DNA of 64,000 bases from Archangium minus (GTDB taxonomy: Bacteria > Myxococcota > Myxococcia > Myxococcales > Myxococcaceae). The stretch covers positions 9,920,001 through 9,984,000 of the forward strand of contig NZ_CP043494.1 of NCBI RefSeq assembly GCF_044360475.1. The letters run 5' to 3'. Both the position numbers and the translations under genes were made by a program. Under the pieces are notes generated by a model. It was given only the letters and a program-made list of their open reading frames with translations, searched no databases and was not told the DNA's origin. Below are positions 37,338 through 46,483 of the stretch, in pieces (the stretch's first letter is position 1; the number at the start of each line of letters is the position of its first letter).

Positions 37338-38474
37338 GTGAATCGGCCCGCCCAAGCCATCCAGCGGATCCGCTCGTTCGTCTCGTCCCAGGTCGACGTC
37401 TCGCGCTCGCTCGCGCAGGCCCTGCAGGACCGCTCCATCAACCCCTACCCGTACCTCAAGCCCTTCATCGAGAAGGCCGCCAACGTCCGCGAGCCGCCCA
37501 TCAGCCCCACCCCGCACTCGGTGGTGTACACGCGCGGCAGCATGCGCTTGTTGCGCTACGCCTCGCCCCGGCGCCGCTTCCGCACGCCCATCCTCTTCGT
37601 CTACTCGCTCATCAACCGCTGGTACATCCTCGACTTCCTGCCCGGCCGCAGCCTCATCGAGTACCTCACCCGACAGGGCTATGACGTCTACGCCATCGAC
37701 TGGGGCGTTGCCGGGCAGGACGAGCAGAACCTCACGTGGAGCGAGCTGCTCGGCGGGCACCTGCGCTCCGCCGTGCGCTGGACGCTGCGCGTGAGCGGCA
37801 GCGACGACCTGACGCTCTACGGCTACTGCATGGGCGGCACCATGGCGCTGGCCTACACCTCGCTCTATCCCGAGGGCGTGCGCAACCTGGTGGTGCAAGC
37901 CACCCCCGTGGACTTCACGAAGGGCGGCATCTACTCGCTGTGGACGCAGCAGCGGCACTTCGACGTGGACTCGCTGGTGGACGCCTACGGCAACGTGCCC
38001 ACCTACGTGCTGGAGAGCGGCTTCTTCATGGCCGGCCCCGTGCAGCGCATCACCAAGTGGCTCGACGTATGCCGGCAGATCGATGACCCGGGCTTCGTCA
38101 CCACCTTCCTCGCCCTGGAGCGCTGGGGCTCGGATGCCGTCCCGTTCCCCGGCGAGGTCTACCGGCAGTACATCCGCGACTGCTACCAGCAGAACCTGTT
38201 CTGCCAGAACCGCATGGAGGTGGGTGGCGAGCGCGTGGACCTGGGCAACATCCGGTGCCCCGTGCTCAACATCATCGCGGAGCAGGATAACATCGCCCCG
38301 CCGGCCATGAGCGAGCCGCTGCCGGACCTGGTGGGCACGAAGGACTGCGAGACGATGCGCTTCCCGGTGGGCCACATCGGCCTGTCGGCGTCCAGCAAGT
38401 CGCCGGTGAAGGTGTGGCCCCGCATCTCCGCCTGGATGGGACAACGCTCGCAGGTGCTGGAGGCAGGTGAATGA
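37338..38474 (+). CDS. phaC: class III-like poly(3-hydroxyalkanoate) synthase PhaC
   Basis: The 378-residue alpha/beta-hydrolase-fold protein has the lipase-box variant with catalytic Cys164 in GYCMGG, Asp317 in AEQDNIAPP and His346 in VGHIGLSAS. Length and IDWGVAGQDEQNLTW are typical of class III PhaC, which polymerises 3-hydroxyacyl-CoA and normally needs PhaE. No recognisable PhaE follows; the coiled-coil gene at 36.2 kb is a candidate partner. The start is GTG with GGAG upstream. The stop overlaps the next ATG (ATGA). Confidence 0.87.
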   Translation: MNRPAQAIQRIRSFVSSQVDVSRSLAQALQDRSINPYPYLKPFIEKAANVREPPISPTPHSVVYTRGSMRLLRYASPRRRFRTPILFVYSLINRWYILDFLPGRSLIEYLTRQGYDVYAIDWGVAGQDEQNLTWSELLGGHLRSAVRWTLRVSGSDDLTLYGYCMGGTMALAYTSLYPEGVRNLVVQATPVDFTKGGIYSLWTQQRHFDVDSLVDAYGNVPTYVLESGFFMAGPVQRITKWLDVCRQIDDPGFVTTFLALERWGSDAVPFPGEVYRQYIRDCYQQNLFCQNRMEVGGERVDLGNIRCPVLNIIAEQDNIAPPAMSEPLPDLVGTKDCETMRFPVGHIGLSASSKSPVKVWPRISAWMGQRSQVLEAGE

Positions 38475-39370
38475 ACGAGGCGCGGGCAAGAGAGAGCGCG
38501 GTGCAATCGCGAGAGGGCGCCATCCGGCTGCGCGACGGGCGCACGCTGGCCTACGTCGAGTCCGGAAACCTGGAGGGCATGCCGGTCATCTTCATGCACG
38601 GCAACCCGGGCTCCCGCTACATGCGGCATCCGGATGACGGCCTCACGGCGAGCCTGGGCGTGCGGCTCATCACCCCGGATCGGCCGGGCTACGGGAAGTC
38701 TGACTTCAAGAAGGGCCGCACGCTGCTGGACATGCCAGCGGACATCGAGCAGTTGGCCAACACCCTGGGACTGGGCCGCTTCGCCGTCATGGGCGTGTCC
38801 GCGGGAGGCCCTTACGTGGCGGCCTGCGCGTACCGGTTGGGCGAGCGGCTCACGGGCGCGGCCATCGTCTCCGGCTCGGCGCCCTTCAACCGCTCCGGGG
38901 CCATGGCGGGCGTCAACCGGGATTACCGCGCCGCCTATAGCATGGCCATGTGGCCGGGCTGGCTGCTGCTACCGGTGATGTCGCTGCACGACCAGACCGT
39001 CCGCCGCAAGCCCGAGCGCGCGCTGGAGACGTTGATGAAGGAGTGCTCGGCGGATGACCGGGCGCTGCTGTCGGATCCAGCCATCGCCGCCCAGGTGAAG
39101 GGCTTCCGCTTCGAGGCCTCGCGCCAGGGCGTGCAGGGGATGATTCAAGAGGCCCGGCTGCTCACCTCACCGTGGGGCTTCCCGCTCGAGGACATCCGCA
39201 TCCCCGTGCACCTCTGGTATTGGGAGGGAGACTCCATCGTGCCGCTGCAGATGGGACGCTACCTGCACGCGCGCATCCCGAGCACGGTGCCCCACTTCCT
39301 GCAGGGAGGCGGGCACTTCTCCCTCTACTCCCACTGGAAGGACATCCTCGCCGCGCTGGTCCGCGGCTGA
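38471..39370 (+). CDS. alpha/beta fold hydrolase
   Basis: The product has 299 residues. VIFMHGNPGSRYM supplies the oxyanion-hole HGN, VMGVSAGGPYVAACA the Ser nucleophile elbow, WEGDSIVP the Asp, and GGGHFSLY the His. It is translationally coupled to phaC by a four-base overlap, so a role in acyl-ester or polymer metabolism is possible. It may equally be an unrelated esterase. Confidence 0.85.
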   Translation: MNEARARESAVQSREGAIRLRDGRTLAYVESGNLEGMPVIFMHGNPGSRYMRHPDDGLTASLGVRLITPDRPGYGKSDFKKGRTLLDMPADIEQLANTLGLGRFAVMGVSAGGPYVAACAYRLGERLTGAAIVSGSAPFNRSGAMAGVNRDYRAAYSMAMWPGWLLLPVMSLHDQTVRRKPERALETLMKECSADDRALLSDPAIAAQVKGFRFEASRQGVQGMIQEARLLTSPWGFPLEDIRIPVHLWYWEGDSIVPLQMGRYLHARIPSTVPHFLQGGGHFSLYSHWKDILAALVRG

Positions 39371-39377
39371 GGAGACA

Positions 39378-41429
39378 TCAGGCGGAGAGGGGCCGCGCCA
39401 CCTCCGCGTGCGGCAGGGTGAAGTGGAAGGTGGCTCCTTGATCCACCACCCCCTCCGCCCAGGTGCGCCCTCCGTGACGAGCAACGATGCGTCGCACGTT
39501 GGCCAGGCCGATTCCTGTCCCTTCAAACTGCTCGGGCCGGTGCAGCCGCTGGAAGACGCCAAAGAGCTTGTCGACGTACTGCATCTCGAAGCCCACCCCG
39601 TTGTCCCGCACGCACACCTCGGTCTCGCCTTCCCCTTCGCTGGCCCACACTTCGATGACCGCCTCCTCACGAGGCCGCGAATACTTCAGGGCATTGGCCA
39701 GCAGGTTCTTGAGCACCAGACGCAACAGCGCCGGGTCCGCCTGTACCTCCGGCAGAGTCCCCACCCGCCACTGCACCTTGCGCCCCTCGAACTCGGGCGC
39801 GAGATCGCGCTGCACCTCCTCCACGAGCTCTCGCAGCGACACCGGCGCCTTCTTCAACTCCGTGCGACCCATGCGGCTGAACTCGAGCAGGTCATCCACC
39901 AGCTTGCCGCCCTGCCGGGCCGCATCGGCGATCGTCTTCACGTGGCGGCGGGCGGTGGCATCCAGGTTCGCGCCCGAGCGCGACTCGAGCAACTGGGCAA
40001 AGCCCATGATGTGGCGCAAGGGAGCCCGCAGGTCGTGGCTCACCGAGTAGCTGAAGGACTCCAGTTCCTTGTTCGCCTCCAGCAGCGCCGCGGTGCGCTC
40101 CTGCACCCGCCGCTCGAGCTGCTGGTTGAACCGCCGCATCTCCTCCTCCGCGCGCTTGCTCTCCGTGATGTCGGTGACGCTGCCGATGTAGCCCAGGTAC
40201 TCGCCGGAGGGGCTGAAGCGGGGCGAGGCCGAGTCGATGGCCCAGCGATACTCCCCGTCCTTCCTCCGCAGCCGGTACTCGAGCTGGAAGGGCTCCTGCT
40301 TCGCGTTGGCCGCGAGGAAGATGGCCTCGGCTCGCTTCAGGTCGTCCGGGTGGGTGGCAGCCAGCCACCCGAAGCCCCGCCCCTGCTCCTCGGTCTGTCC
40401 CGTGAACTCGTACCAGCTCTTGTTGAGGTAGGTGCAGAAGCCCGTGGGGTCCGTCACCCACAGCATGACGGGGGCGTGGTCCGCCATGTTGCGGAAGCGC
40501 GCCTCGCTCTCCTTGAGCGCTGATTCCACGCGCTTCTGCTCGGTGATGTCGTGGCCCTGCACGAAGATGCCCGATACCTTGCCGTCTCCCCCCAGGATGG
40601 GTTGGTAGATGAAGTCCACGTACGCTTCCTCCAGCGGCGCCCCCGCGTGTCTCTGGAGGGAGACGCATATGCCACGGCCGATGAAGGGCTCGCCCGTGGA
40701 GAAGACGCGGTCGAGCAGCTCGATGAACCCCTGCCCCACCACCTCCGGCAGCGCCTCTCGCACCGGCTTGCCCACCAGTTCCTGCCGTCCCACCAGCTGA
40801 GCGTAGGCGGGGTTGGCCAGCTCGAAGACGTGCTCCCTTCCGCGCAGGAAGCACATGAAGCTGGGCGCCTGCTCGAAGAGGAGCCGGAGGTGCCGGCGCT
40901 CCGAGTCGAGCAGCCGGTTGGCCTCCTGGAGCATCTTCGCTCGGCCCAGCACTCCCGCCTCCATGGCCACGGAAGCCGAGGCCTCACGCGGCTCCGCCCT
41001 GGCCTCGCCGGCGGCCTGCTTGAGCTGCTGCAACTCCGTCACGTCCACCGTGTGCTGGAGGATGTAGGCCACCTCTCCGCGCTCATCGAGCAGGGGCGTG
41101 TGGGTGGCGCTCCAGAAGCGCTCCTTCACCACGATGCCCGTCTCGGTATTCATGGGGACGCGGTAGGGGATGAGCGCCAGGACATCCGGAGCCCGCGTGG
41201 CGAGCACCCGCTCCAGGGAGACACGCAACATCTGCGTACTCTCGTTGTTGGGGTCGTCCGGGTCGTGGGGAAAGCGCTCGAAGATAAAGCGCCCCTCGAG
41301 GTCCTCGAATCGGCTCGCAGTAGAGCGCAGGTAGGCGTCGTTGGCGGCCACGTAGCGCAGCTGCCGGTCAAGCACCATGTACGGGTTGGGCGAGAGCCGG
41401 AAGATCTCTCCGAAGTCGAGTGGGTGCAT
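39378..41429 (-). CDS. soluble PAS-domain sensor histidine kinase
   Basis: The 683-residue protein has three PAS domains (about 5-150, 190-315 and 325-440), each followed by PAC-type sequence such as SVTDITESKRAEEEM. A HisKA domain with the phospho-acceptor His in SYSVSHDLRAPLRHIMGF and a HATPase with DNGVGFEM and GTGIGLANVRRIV follow. No transmembrane segment is seen, so it senses a cytoplasmic signal. It lies directly after the response regulator gene in the same direction and is its probable partner. Confidence 0.92.
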   Translation of the reverse strand: MHPLDFGEIFRLSPNPYMVLDRQLRYVAANDAYLRSTASRFEDLEGRFIFERFPHDPDDPNNESTQMLRVSLERVLATRAPDVLALIPYRVPMNTETGIVVKERFWSATHTPLLDERGEVAYILQHTVDVTELQQLKQAAGEARAEPREASASVAMEAGVLGRAKMLQEANRLLDSERRHLRLLFEQAPSFMCFLRGREHVFELANPAYAQLVGRQELVGKPVREALPEVVGQGFIELLDRVFSTGEPFIGRGICVSLQRHAGAPLEEAYVDFIYQPILGGDGKVSGIFVQGHDITEQKRVESALKESEARFRNMADHAPVMLWVTDPTGFCTYLNKSWYEFTGQTEEQGRGFGWLAATHPDDLKRAEAIFLAANAKQEPFQLEYRLRRKDGEYRWAIDSASPRFSPSGEYLGYIGSVTDITESKRAEEEMRRFNQQLERRVQERTAALLEANKELESFSYSVSHDLRAPLRHIMGFAQLLESRSGANLDATARRHVKTIADAARQGGKLVDDLLEFSRMGRTELKKAPVSLRELVEEVQRDLAPEFEGRKVQWRVGTLPEVQADPALLRLVLKNLLANALKYSRPREEAVIEVWASEGEGETEVCVRDNGVGFEMQYVDKLFGVFQRLHRPEQFEGTGIGLANVRRIVARHGGRTWAEGVVDQGATFHFTLPHAEVARPLSA

Positions 41430-41461
41430 GGGAAGCCCTCGAGATGTCGTGACCTGCTCCT

Positions 41462-41923
41462 TCAGGAAACCTTCGACCTTCGAAGCGAACCCGGAGGCGG
41501 CTCATTCACCACCGCCCAGAACAGCCCCAGCTCCTTCAAGGCCCTGACGAACTCCGGAAAGCCCACCGGCTTCACCACGTAGGCGTTGACGCCCAGCCCG
41601 TAGGAGCGCGCCAGGTCGGACTCCTCCCTGCTGCTGGTGAGCATCACCACCGGGACCGACTTGAGCTGCGGGTGATTCTTCACCTGCTCGAGCACCTGCA
41701 ACCCATCCACCTTGGGCATCTTCAAGTCCAGCAGGACCACGGCCGGAAGCCCATCAGGTCGATTCGCGAAGGACCCTTCGCGGTGGAGGTAGTCGAGTGC
41801 CTCGCTACCATCCCGCACCCACACCACCTCATTGGCGAGCCCGCTCTCCGCGAACGCCTCCAACGTCAGTTCTGCGTCATTGGGGCTGTCCTCCACGAGC
41901 AACACGCGCTTGAGCTCCGCCAT
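41462..41923 (-). CDS. single-domain response regulator (Rcp1/CheY type)
   Basis: The 153-residue receiver domain has no output domain. Acidic residues in LLVEDSPNDAEL, the phospho-acceptor Asp in VVLLDLKMPKVDG, Thr/Ser in VMLTSSREE and Lys in YVVKPVGFPEF are all present. The spacing is that of Rcp1-like receivers that pair with phytochrome- or PAS-type kinases. It is 32 nt upstream of the kinase gene, giving an operon. Confidence 0.92.
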   Translation of the reverse strand: MAELKRVLLVEDSPNDAELTLEAFAESGLANEVVWVRDGSEALDYLHREGSFANRPDGLPAVVLLDLKMPKVDGLQVLEQVKNHPQLKSVPVVMLTSSREESDLARSYGLGVNAYVVKPVGFPEFVRALKELGLFWAVVNEPPPGSLRRSKVS

Positions 41924-42179
41924 CGATGCCTCCTACAGCGCCTACCGAAAAGGTCCGATCTCCGGAAAACGGAGACGGACACGACGTTTCACTGGCCAAC
42001 ACCCCAGCCTGGCGCCCCCCCTTCCCGAAACCCGTCTTCTGTCTCTCGTCGGACGGGGCAGGTCAAGCTGAAGAGACCATCCAGGAGAACCCCGCGCCCG
42101 CTTGCTCGACACCTGGCCCTCACTCGCAGTAGCGATTCAGGGATGAAGGCCACACGCCTTCTCCGCTAGCGTCTGGCGG

Positions 42180-43448
42180 GTGAGCGACGACATTCCCTCC
42201 CTGCCAGCGTTCCGCACCGTGCCGCGCACGGGCGTCATCTATGTCACCGCCGAGGCCATGCGCCGAGGCTACCGGGGCGGCGACCCCGAGTGGTGCAACC
42301 TCGGCCAGGGGCAACCCGAGACGGGTGACCTGCCCAACGCCCCACCCCGTATTGGCAGCGTCTCGATAGACGTGAACGACCTGGAGTACGCCCCCGTGGC
42401 CGGCCTCTGGGAAGTCCGCGAGGCCATTGCCTCCCTCTACAACCGGCTCTACCGGCGCGGCCTGCCGAGCCAGTACAGCGCGGAGAACGTCTGCCTCTCC
42501 GGGGGTGGCCGCGCCGCCCTCACCCGCGCCGCCGCCAGCCTCGGCTCCGTCAACCTCGGCCACTTCCTCCCGGACTACACCGCCTACGAGGAGCTGCTGG
42601 ACGTCTTCAAGGCCTTCACCGCCATCCCCATCCTCCTGGAGGGCGAGCGCGGCTACGCCTTCACCCACGAGGATCTCCGCCGCGAGGTACAGGGCCGCGG
42701 CCTCTCCGCCCTCCTCTTTTCCAACCCCTGCAACCCCACCGGCAAGCTCGTGCAGGGCGAGGAGCTGGCACGCTGGGTGTCCGTTGCTCGCGAGCTCGAG
42801 TGCACCCTGCTCATCGACGAGTTCTACTCGCACTACGTCTGGACGGGCCGCCCCGGTCAGCTCCCCGTGGAGAGCGCCGCCCGCTACGTGGAGGACGTCA
42901 ACAAGGACCCCATCGTCCTCTTCGACGGCTTCACCAAGAACTGGCGCTACCCGGGCTGGCGCATGACGTGGACGCTGGGCCCTCGCCAGGTCATCGAGGC
43001 CGTGTCGAGCGCGGGCAGCTTCCTCGATGGTGGCGGAAGCCGTCCCTTGCAGCGCGCCGCGATTCCCCTGCTGGACGAACAGAACGTGGTGAAGGAGACG
43101 CTCGCCATCAACCACCACTTCCGCGAGAAGCGCGACCGCTTCCACTCGCGGCTGGAGCGGCTGGGCATTCGCACCGACCGGCCTCCCGATGGCACCTTCT
43201 ACATCTGGGGCAACGTGTCCGGACTGCCCGCCCCGCTCAATGACGGCATGGGCTTCTTCCGCGCCGCGCTCGAGCAGAAGATCATCACCGTCCCCGGCGA
43301 GTTCTTCGACGTGAACCCCGGCAAGCGCCGCGCCCGCCCCTCGCGATTCCGCAACTACGTGCGGCTGTCCTTCGGCCCCTCCCTGGAGGTGCTGGACAAG
43401 GCTCTGGGTCGACTGGAGTCCCTGGTGCTGCGCCACACGGCCGGTTGA
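42180..43448 (+). CDS. class I/II PLP-dependent aminotransferase
   Basis: The 422-residue fold-type I PLP enzyme starts with GTG. LFSNPCNPTGKLVQGEEL is the NPTG cofactor region, LLIDEFYSHYVW carries the Asp that contacts the pyridine nitrogen, and FDGFTKNWRYPGWRM the Schiff-base Lys. The C-terminus has RLSFG with the carboxylate-binding Arg. It would transaminate an amino acid. The specific substrate is not predictable. It is convergent with the MocR regulator gene. Confidence 0.87.
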   Translation: MSDDIPSLPAFRTVPRTGVIYVTAEAMRRGYRGGDPEWCNLGQGQPETGDLPNAPPRIGSVSIDVNDLEYAPVAGLWEVREAIASLYNRLYRRGLPSQYSAENVCLSGGGRAALTRAAASLGSVNLGHFLPDYTAYEELLDVFKAFTAIPILLEGERGYAFTHEDLRREVQGRGLSALLFSNPCNPTGKLVQGEELARWVSVARELECTLLIDEFYSHYVWTGRPGQLPVESAARYVEDVNKDPIVLFDGFTKNWRYPGWRMTWTLGPRQVIEAVSSAGSFLDGGGSRPLQRAAIPLLDEQNVVKETLAINHHFREKRDRFHSRLERLGIRTDRPPDGTFYIWGNVSGLPAPLNDGMGFFRAALEQKIITVPGEFFDVNPGKRRARPSRFRNYVRLSFGPSLEVLDKALGRLESLVLRHTAG

Positions 43449-43477
43449 GAGAGCCCCCTGGACGGAGACATCCCGGC

Positions 43478-44977
43478 TCAGCTCCGCCGCGGGCGGGCAA
43501 GGGCCAGGCGTCGCACGCCCTCGCGCAGCTCCTGGGGCGTCAACGAGGCAAAGCCCAACCGGAAGGCCGCTGGGCCACGTCCCTCGAGCGCGAAGGCATG
43601 GCCCGGGGTGACGTGTACACCGTGCGAAGCCGCACGCTCCGCCCAGGCACCCACGTCGAGCGACTCGTCCACCCGAGCCCAGAGCGCGAGCCCGCCTGCC
43701 GGCACCTCGAAGTCCACGGAGCCGCCCAGCGCTTCGTGCAACGCTTCCGCCAGCGCATCCCGCCGGGTGAGGTACTCCCGGCGGGCCCTGCGGGCATGCC
43801 GCTGCAGCTCCCCTTCCTCCAGCAACTCCACCATGGCCCGCTCCAGCGGCGCATCCCCCTGGCGATCCACCACCGTCCGCAGGGTCGACAGGGTCCGCAC
43901 CAGCGGCGCGGGAGCCACCACGTAACCGAGCCTCAGCCCCGGAGCGACCAGCTTGGAGAGCGAGCCCACGTAGACGACACACCCGGCGCGGTCCGAGCTC
44001 GCCAGGGGCAGGACGGGCCTGCCCTCGTAGTGGAACTCGTGGTCATAGTCATCCTCCACCACCGCCACGCGGGCCTCGGTGGCCAGGCGCAGCAACTCCA
44101 TCCTCCGCGCCGCGGTAAGGGTAACGGTGGTGGGGTACTGGTGATGGGGCGTCACATAGACAGCACGCACCGGCTGCTTCGCCATCAACGCCTGGAGCGC
44201 ATCCACCCTCATGCCCTGGGCATCCACCGGGAGCCCCACGAGCCGGGCGCCCGCCAGGCGCAGCGCGTCCCACGCGGGTCGATACCCGAGCGCCTCCACG
44301 GCCACGACATCTCCCGGACGGAGGAGGGCACGCGCCACGAGGAAGAGGGCCATCTGGCTCCCCCGCGTGACGAGGACATCGTCCGCTCCCGCGGCGAGGC
44401 CCCGCGTGCGGCTGAGCATCCCAGCCAGCGCCTCGCGCAGTCCGGGCTCTCCGCGCGCATCTCCCACGCCCAGCGCCGTTCGAGCACGGCCCATGAGAAC
44501 CCGCCGGAAGGCACGCGACAGGGCCACCGCTGGCGCCAGACGCACGTCGGGAGCGCCATCGTTGAACACCAGCACTCCTTTCTTCGGAGCAGGTGCCCCT
44601 CCCTCGAGAGACAGCTCTTCCCGCGGCAGGGAGAAGCCCGGCCGCGCGGGCATCCGCTGCCGAGGCGAGCCACCAAACCCTTTCGGCGTCGCCACGGGAA
44701 GCGACTGGGAGATGAAGGTGCCGCGGGAAGGCTCGGCGCAGGCCCAACCCTGTTGGACGAGCTCGCGATAGGCGGCGTCCACCGTGTTGCGATGAATCCC
44801 CAAGGAGACAGCCAGTGCCCGAGTCCCGGGGAGCGCATCCCCAGGGGACAACCGTCCCCGCTCGATGTCGCGGATGACCGCGCGTGCGAGCTGGACGAAG
44901 AGCGGCACCGACGAGGACGGATCGACCTCCAAAGTGAGCTTCCAGGTACGTAGCACCGGCCCAATGTACTTCGCCAA
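43478..44977 (-). CDS. MocR/PdxR-family regulator (GntR HTH fused to aminotransferase-like domain)
   Basis: The 499-residue protein has an N-terminal GntR winged helix (GDALPGTRALAVSLGIHRNTVDAAYRELV in two parts) and an aminotransferase fold-I domain with YVTPHHQYPTT, VAVVEDDYDHEF and the PLP Lys in YVGSLSKLVAPGLRLG. MocR proteins use PLP as effector and usually control a divergent gene. The divergent cupin operon starts 62 nt away. The start is TTG at 44977; a GTG at 44956 is possible. Confidence 0.9.
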   Translation of the reverse strand: MAKYIGPVLRTWKLTLEVDPSSSVPLFVQLARAVIRDIERGRLSPGDALPGTRALAVSLGIHRNTVDAAYRELVQQGWACAEPSRGTFISQSLPVATPKGFGGSPRQRMPARPGFSLPREELSLEGGAPAPKKGVLVFNDGAPDVRLAPAVALSRAFRRVLMGRARTALGVGDARGEPGLREALAGMLSRTRGLAAGADDVLVTRGSQMALFLVARALLRPGDVVAVEALGYRPAWDALRLAGARLVGLPVDAQGMRVDALQALMAKQPVRAVYVTPHHQYPTTVTLTAARRMELLRLATEARVAVVEDDYDHEFHYEGRPVLPLASSDRAGCVVYVGSLSKLVAPGLRLGYVVAPAPLVRTLSTLRTVVDRQGDAPLERAMVELLEEGELQRHARRARREYLTRRDALAEALHEALGGSVDFEVPAGGLALWARVDESLDVGAWAERAASHGVHVTPGHAFALEGRGPAAFRLGFASLTPQELREGVRRLALARPRRS

Positions 44978-45001
44978 ACCGGCTCTTTCGAGGGTGCCGG
45001 T
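44978..45001. promoter_or_regulatory. inverted repeat between mocR and cupin genes
   Basis: ACCGGC (44978-44983) and GCCGGT (44996-45001) are separated by 12 nt in the short divergent intergenic region. This is a candidate site for the MocR-type regulator, supported only by position and symmetry. The cupin gene has AAGGAGG 6 nt before its ATG. Confidence 0.35.
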
Positions 45002-45038
45002 CGGTCTCTACCTTTCGCCCCACACAAGGAGGCCCTTC

Positions 45039-45548
45039 ATGAGCCAGACCGTGAGCACCCAGAGCACGAAGTACCACTCCGCCGATTTCGACAAGACGCC
45101 CCCGCGCCCGCGCGTGGTGATTCCCGACAAGCTCTTCCACCCCGCCGTGGAGAGCGCCGGCCAGAACGAGGGTTACTCGAAGGAGCGCAAGCACCCCGTC
45201 TTCTTCGTGGACCTGCCCTCGCACGCCCTCAGCATGACGATCGGCTGGCTGGAGCCAGGCCAGTCCTCCAACAGGCACCGCCACACGTACGAGACCGTCC
45301 TCTACGTGCTCGAGGGCGAGGGGTACTCGGACATCCAGGGCAAGCGCATCCCCTGGAAGCAGGGAGACGCCCTCTACATCCCGGTGTGGGCCTGGCACAA
45401 CCACGTCAACACCCACCCCACCCAGCGCGCGCGCTACCTGGCCTGCGAGAACGCGCCCATGCTCCAGAACATGGGAGGCATCGCCCTGCGCGAGGAGGTG
45501 CCGGAGAAGGGCCAGAAGCTCGTCCGTGGTGACGAGGAGGAGGGCTGA
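45039..45548 (+). CDS. cupin domain protein
   Basis: The 169-residue protein has one cupin barrel. EPGQSSNRHRHTYETVLYVLEGEG (in two stretches) supplies His and Glu metal ligands of cupin motif 1, and GDALYIPVWAWHNHVN the His of motif 2. The pattern resembles small dioxygenases or ethanolamine-utilisation-like cupins. It is the first gene of a likely operon and is divergent from the MocR regulator. The substrate is unknown. Confidence 0.85.
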   Translation: MSQTVSTQSTKYHSADFDKTPPRPRVVIPDKLFHPAVESAGQNEGYSKERKHPVFFVDLPSHALSMTIGWLEPGQSSNRHRHTYETVLYVLEGEGYSDIQGKRIPWKQGDALYIPVWAWHNHVNTHPTQRARYLACENAPMLQNMGGIALREEVPEKGQKLVRGDEEEG

Positions 45549-45549
45549 C

Positions 45550-46440
45550 ATGAACCGCCACGTTCCGCTGCACGGCATCATCGGCTACACCCTCACGCCC
45601 TTCGGCACCGACGGGAAGGTGAACCTCGACAAGCTCCGGATGCTCACCGAGCGCATGGTGGCCTCGGGCGTCCATGCCATCGCCCCGCTCGGGAGCACGG
45701 GCTGCCTGCCCTACCTGGACGACGAGGAGCGCGAGGCCATCGCCGAGGCAACCGTGAAGACCGTGGGAGGCCGCGTCCCAGTGATGGTCGGCGTCTCGAG
45801 CCTCACCACCGAGCGCACCGTCCACCACGCCCGCTTCGCCGAGCGCGTGGGAGCGAATGCCGTGATGATCATCCCGATGAGCTACTGGAAGCTCACCGAG
45901 GAGGAGATCTTCCGGCACTTCGACACAGTGGCCCGAGCCACCTCCCTCCCCATCATGGCCTACAACAACCCGGCCACTGGCGGGTTGGACATGACGCCGG
46001 AGTTCCTCGCACGGCTGTTGGAGATTCCCAACGTCACCATGGTGAAGGAGAGCACGGGAGACGTCGGGAGGATGCACCGCCTGCGACAGGTGGCGGGTGA
46101 GGAGGTCGCCTTCTTCAACGGCTCAAACCCCCTCGCCCTCGCGGCCTTCGCCGCGGGAGCCCGGGGCTGGTGCACCGCCGCGGCCCACCTCATCCCCGAG
46201 CTCACCCTGGAGCTACACCGGCAGGTCGTCGAGAAGGCCGACCTTCCGGCGGCGCGCAAGGTGTTCCAGAAGCAGCTCCCGCTCCTCCAGTTCATCGTGA
46301 AGGGAGGGCTGCCCCGCACAGTGTCCGCGGGCCTGGAGTTGCTCGGGACAGAGGTAGGGCCGCTGCGTGCGCCCCTCCATCCACTCCCCGCTCCCGAGGT
46401 GGAGGCGCTGCGGCGTATCCTCGCGAAGCTCGAGGCGTGA
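45550..46440 (+). CDS. dihydrodipicolinate synthase family (DapA/NAL-type) aldolase
   Basis: The 296-residue TIM barrel has the family pattern: GYTLTPFG at the N-terminus, APLGSTGCLPYL in place of the usual GTTGE, PIMAYNNPATGG with the catalytic Tyr, and TMVKESTGDVGRM with the Schiff-base Lys. The CLPYL variation suggests a substrate other than aspartate semialdehyde. The start is 1 nt after the cupin stop with GGAGGAGG upstream, so the two are coupled. It probably cleaves or condenses a keto acid made or bound by the operon. Confidence 0.85.
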   Translation: MNRHVPLHGIIGYTLTPFGTDGKVNLDKLRMLTERMVASGVHAIAPLGSTGCLPYLDDEEREAIAEATVKTVGGRVPVMVGVSSLTTERTVHHARFAERVGANAVMIIPMSYWKLTEEEIFRHFDTVARATSLPIMAYNNPATGGLDMTPEFLARLLEIPNVTMVKESTGDVGRMHRLRQVAGEEVAFFNGSNPLALAAFAAGARGWCTAAAHLIPELTLELHRQVVEKADLPAARKVFQKQLPLLQFIVKGGLPRTVSAGLELLGTEVGPLRAPLHPLPAPEVEALRRILAKLEA

Positions 46441-46483
46441 GGAGCGTCCTCGTCCGCGGTTCTCACAAAGACCAGCACACCCC

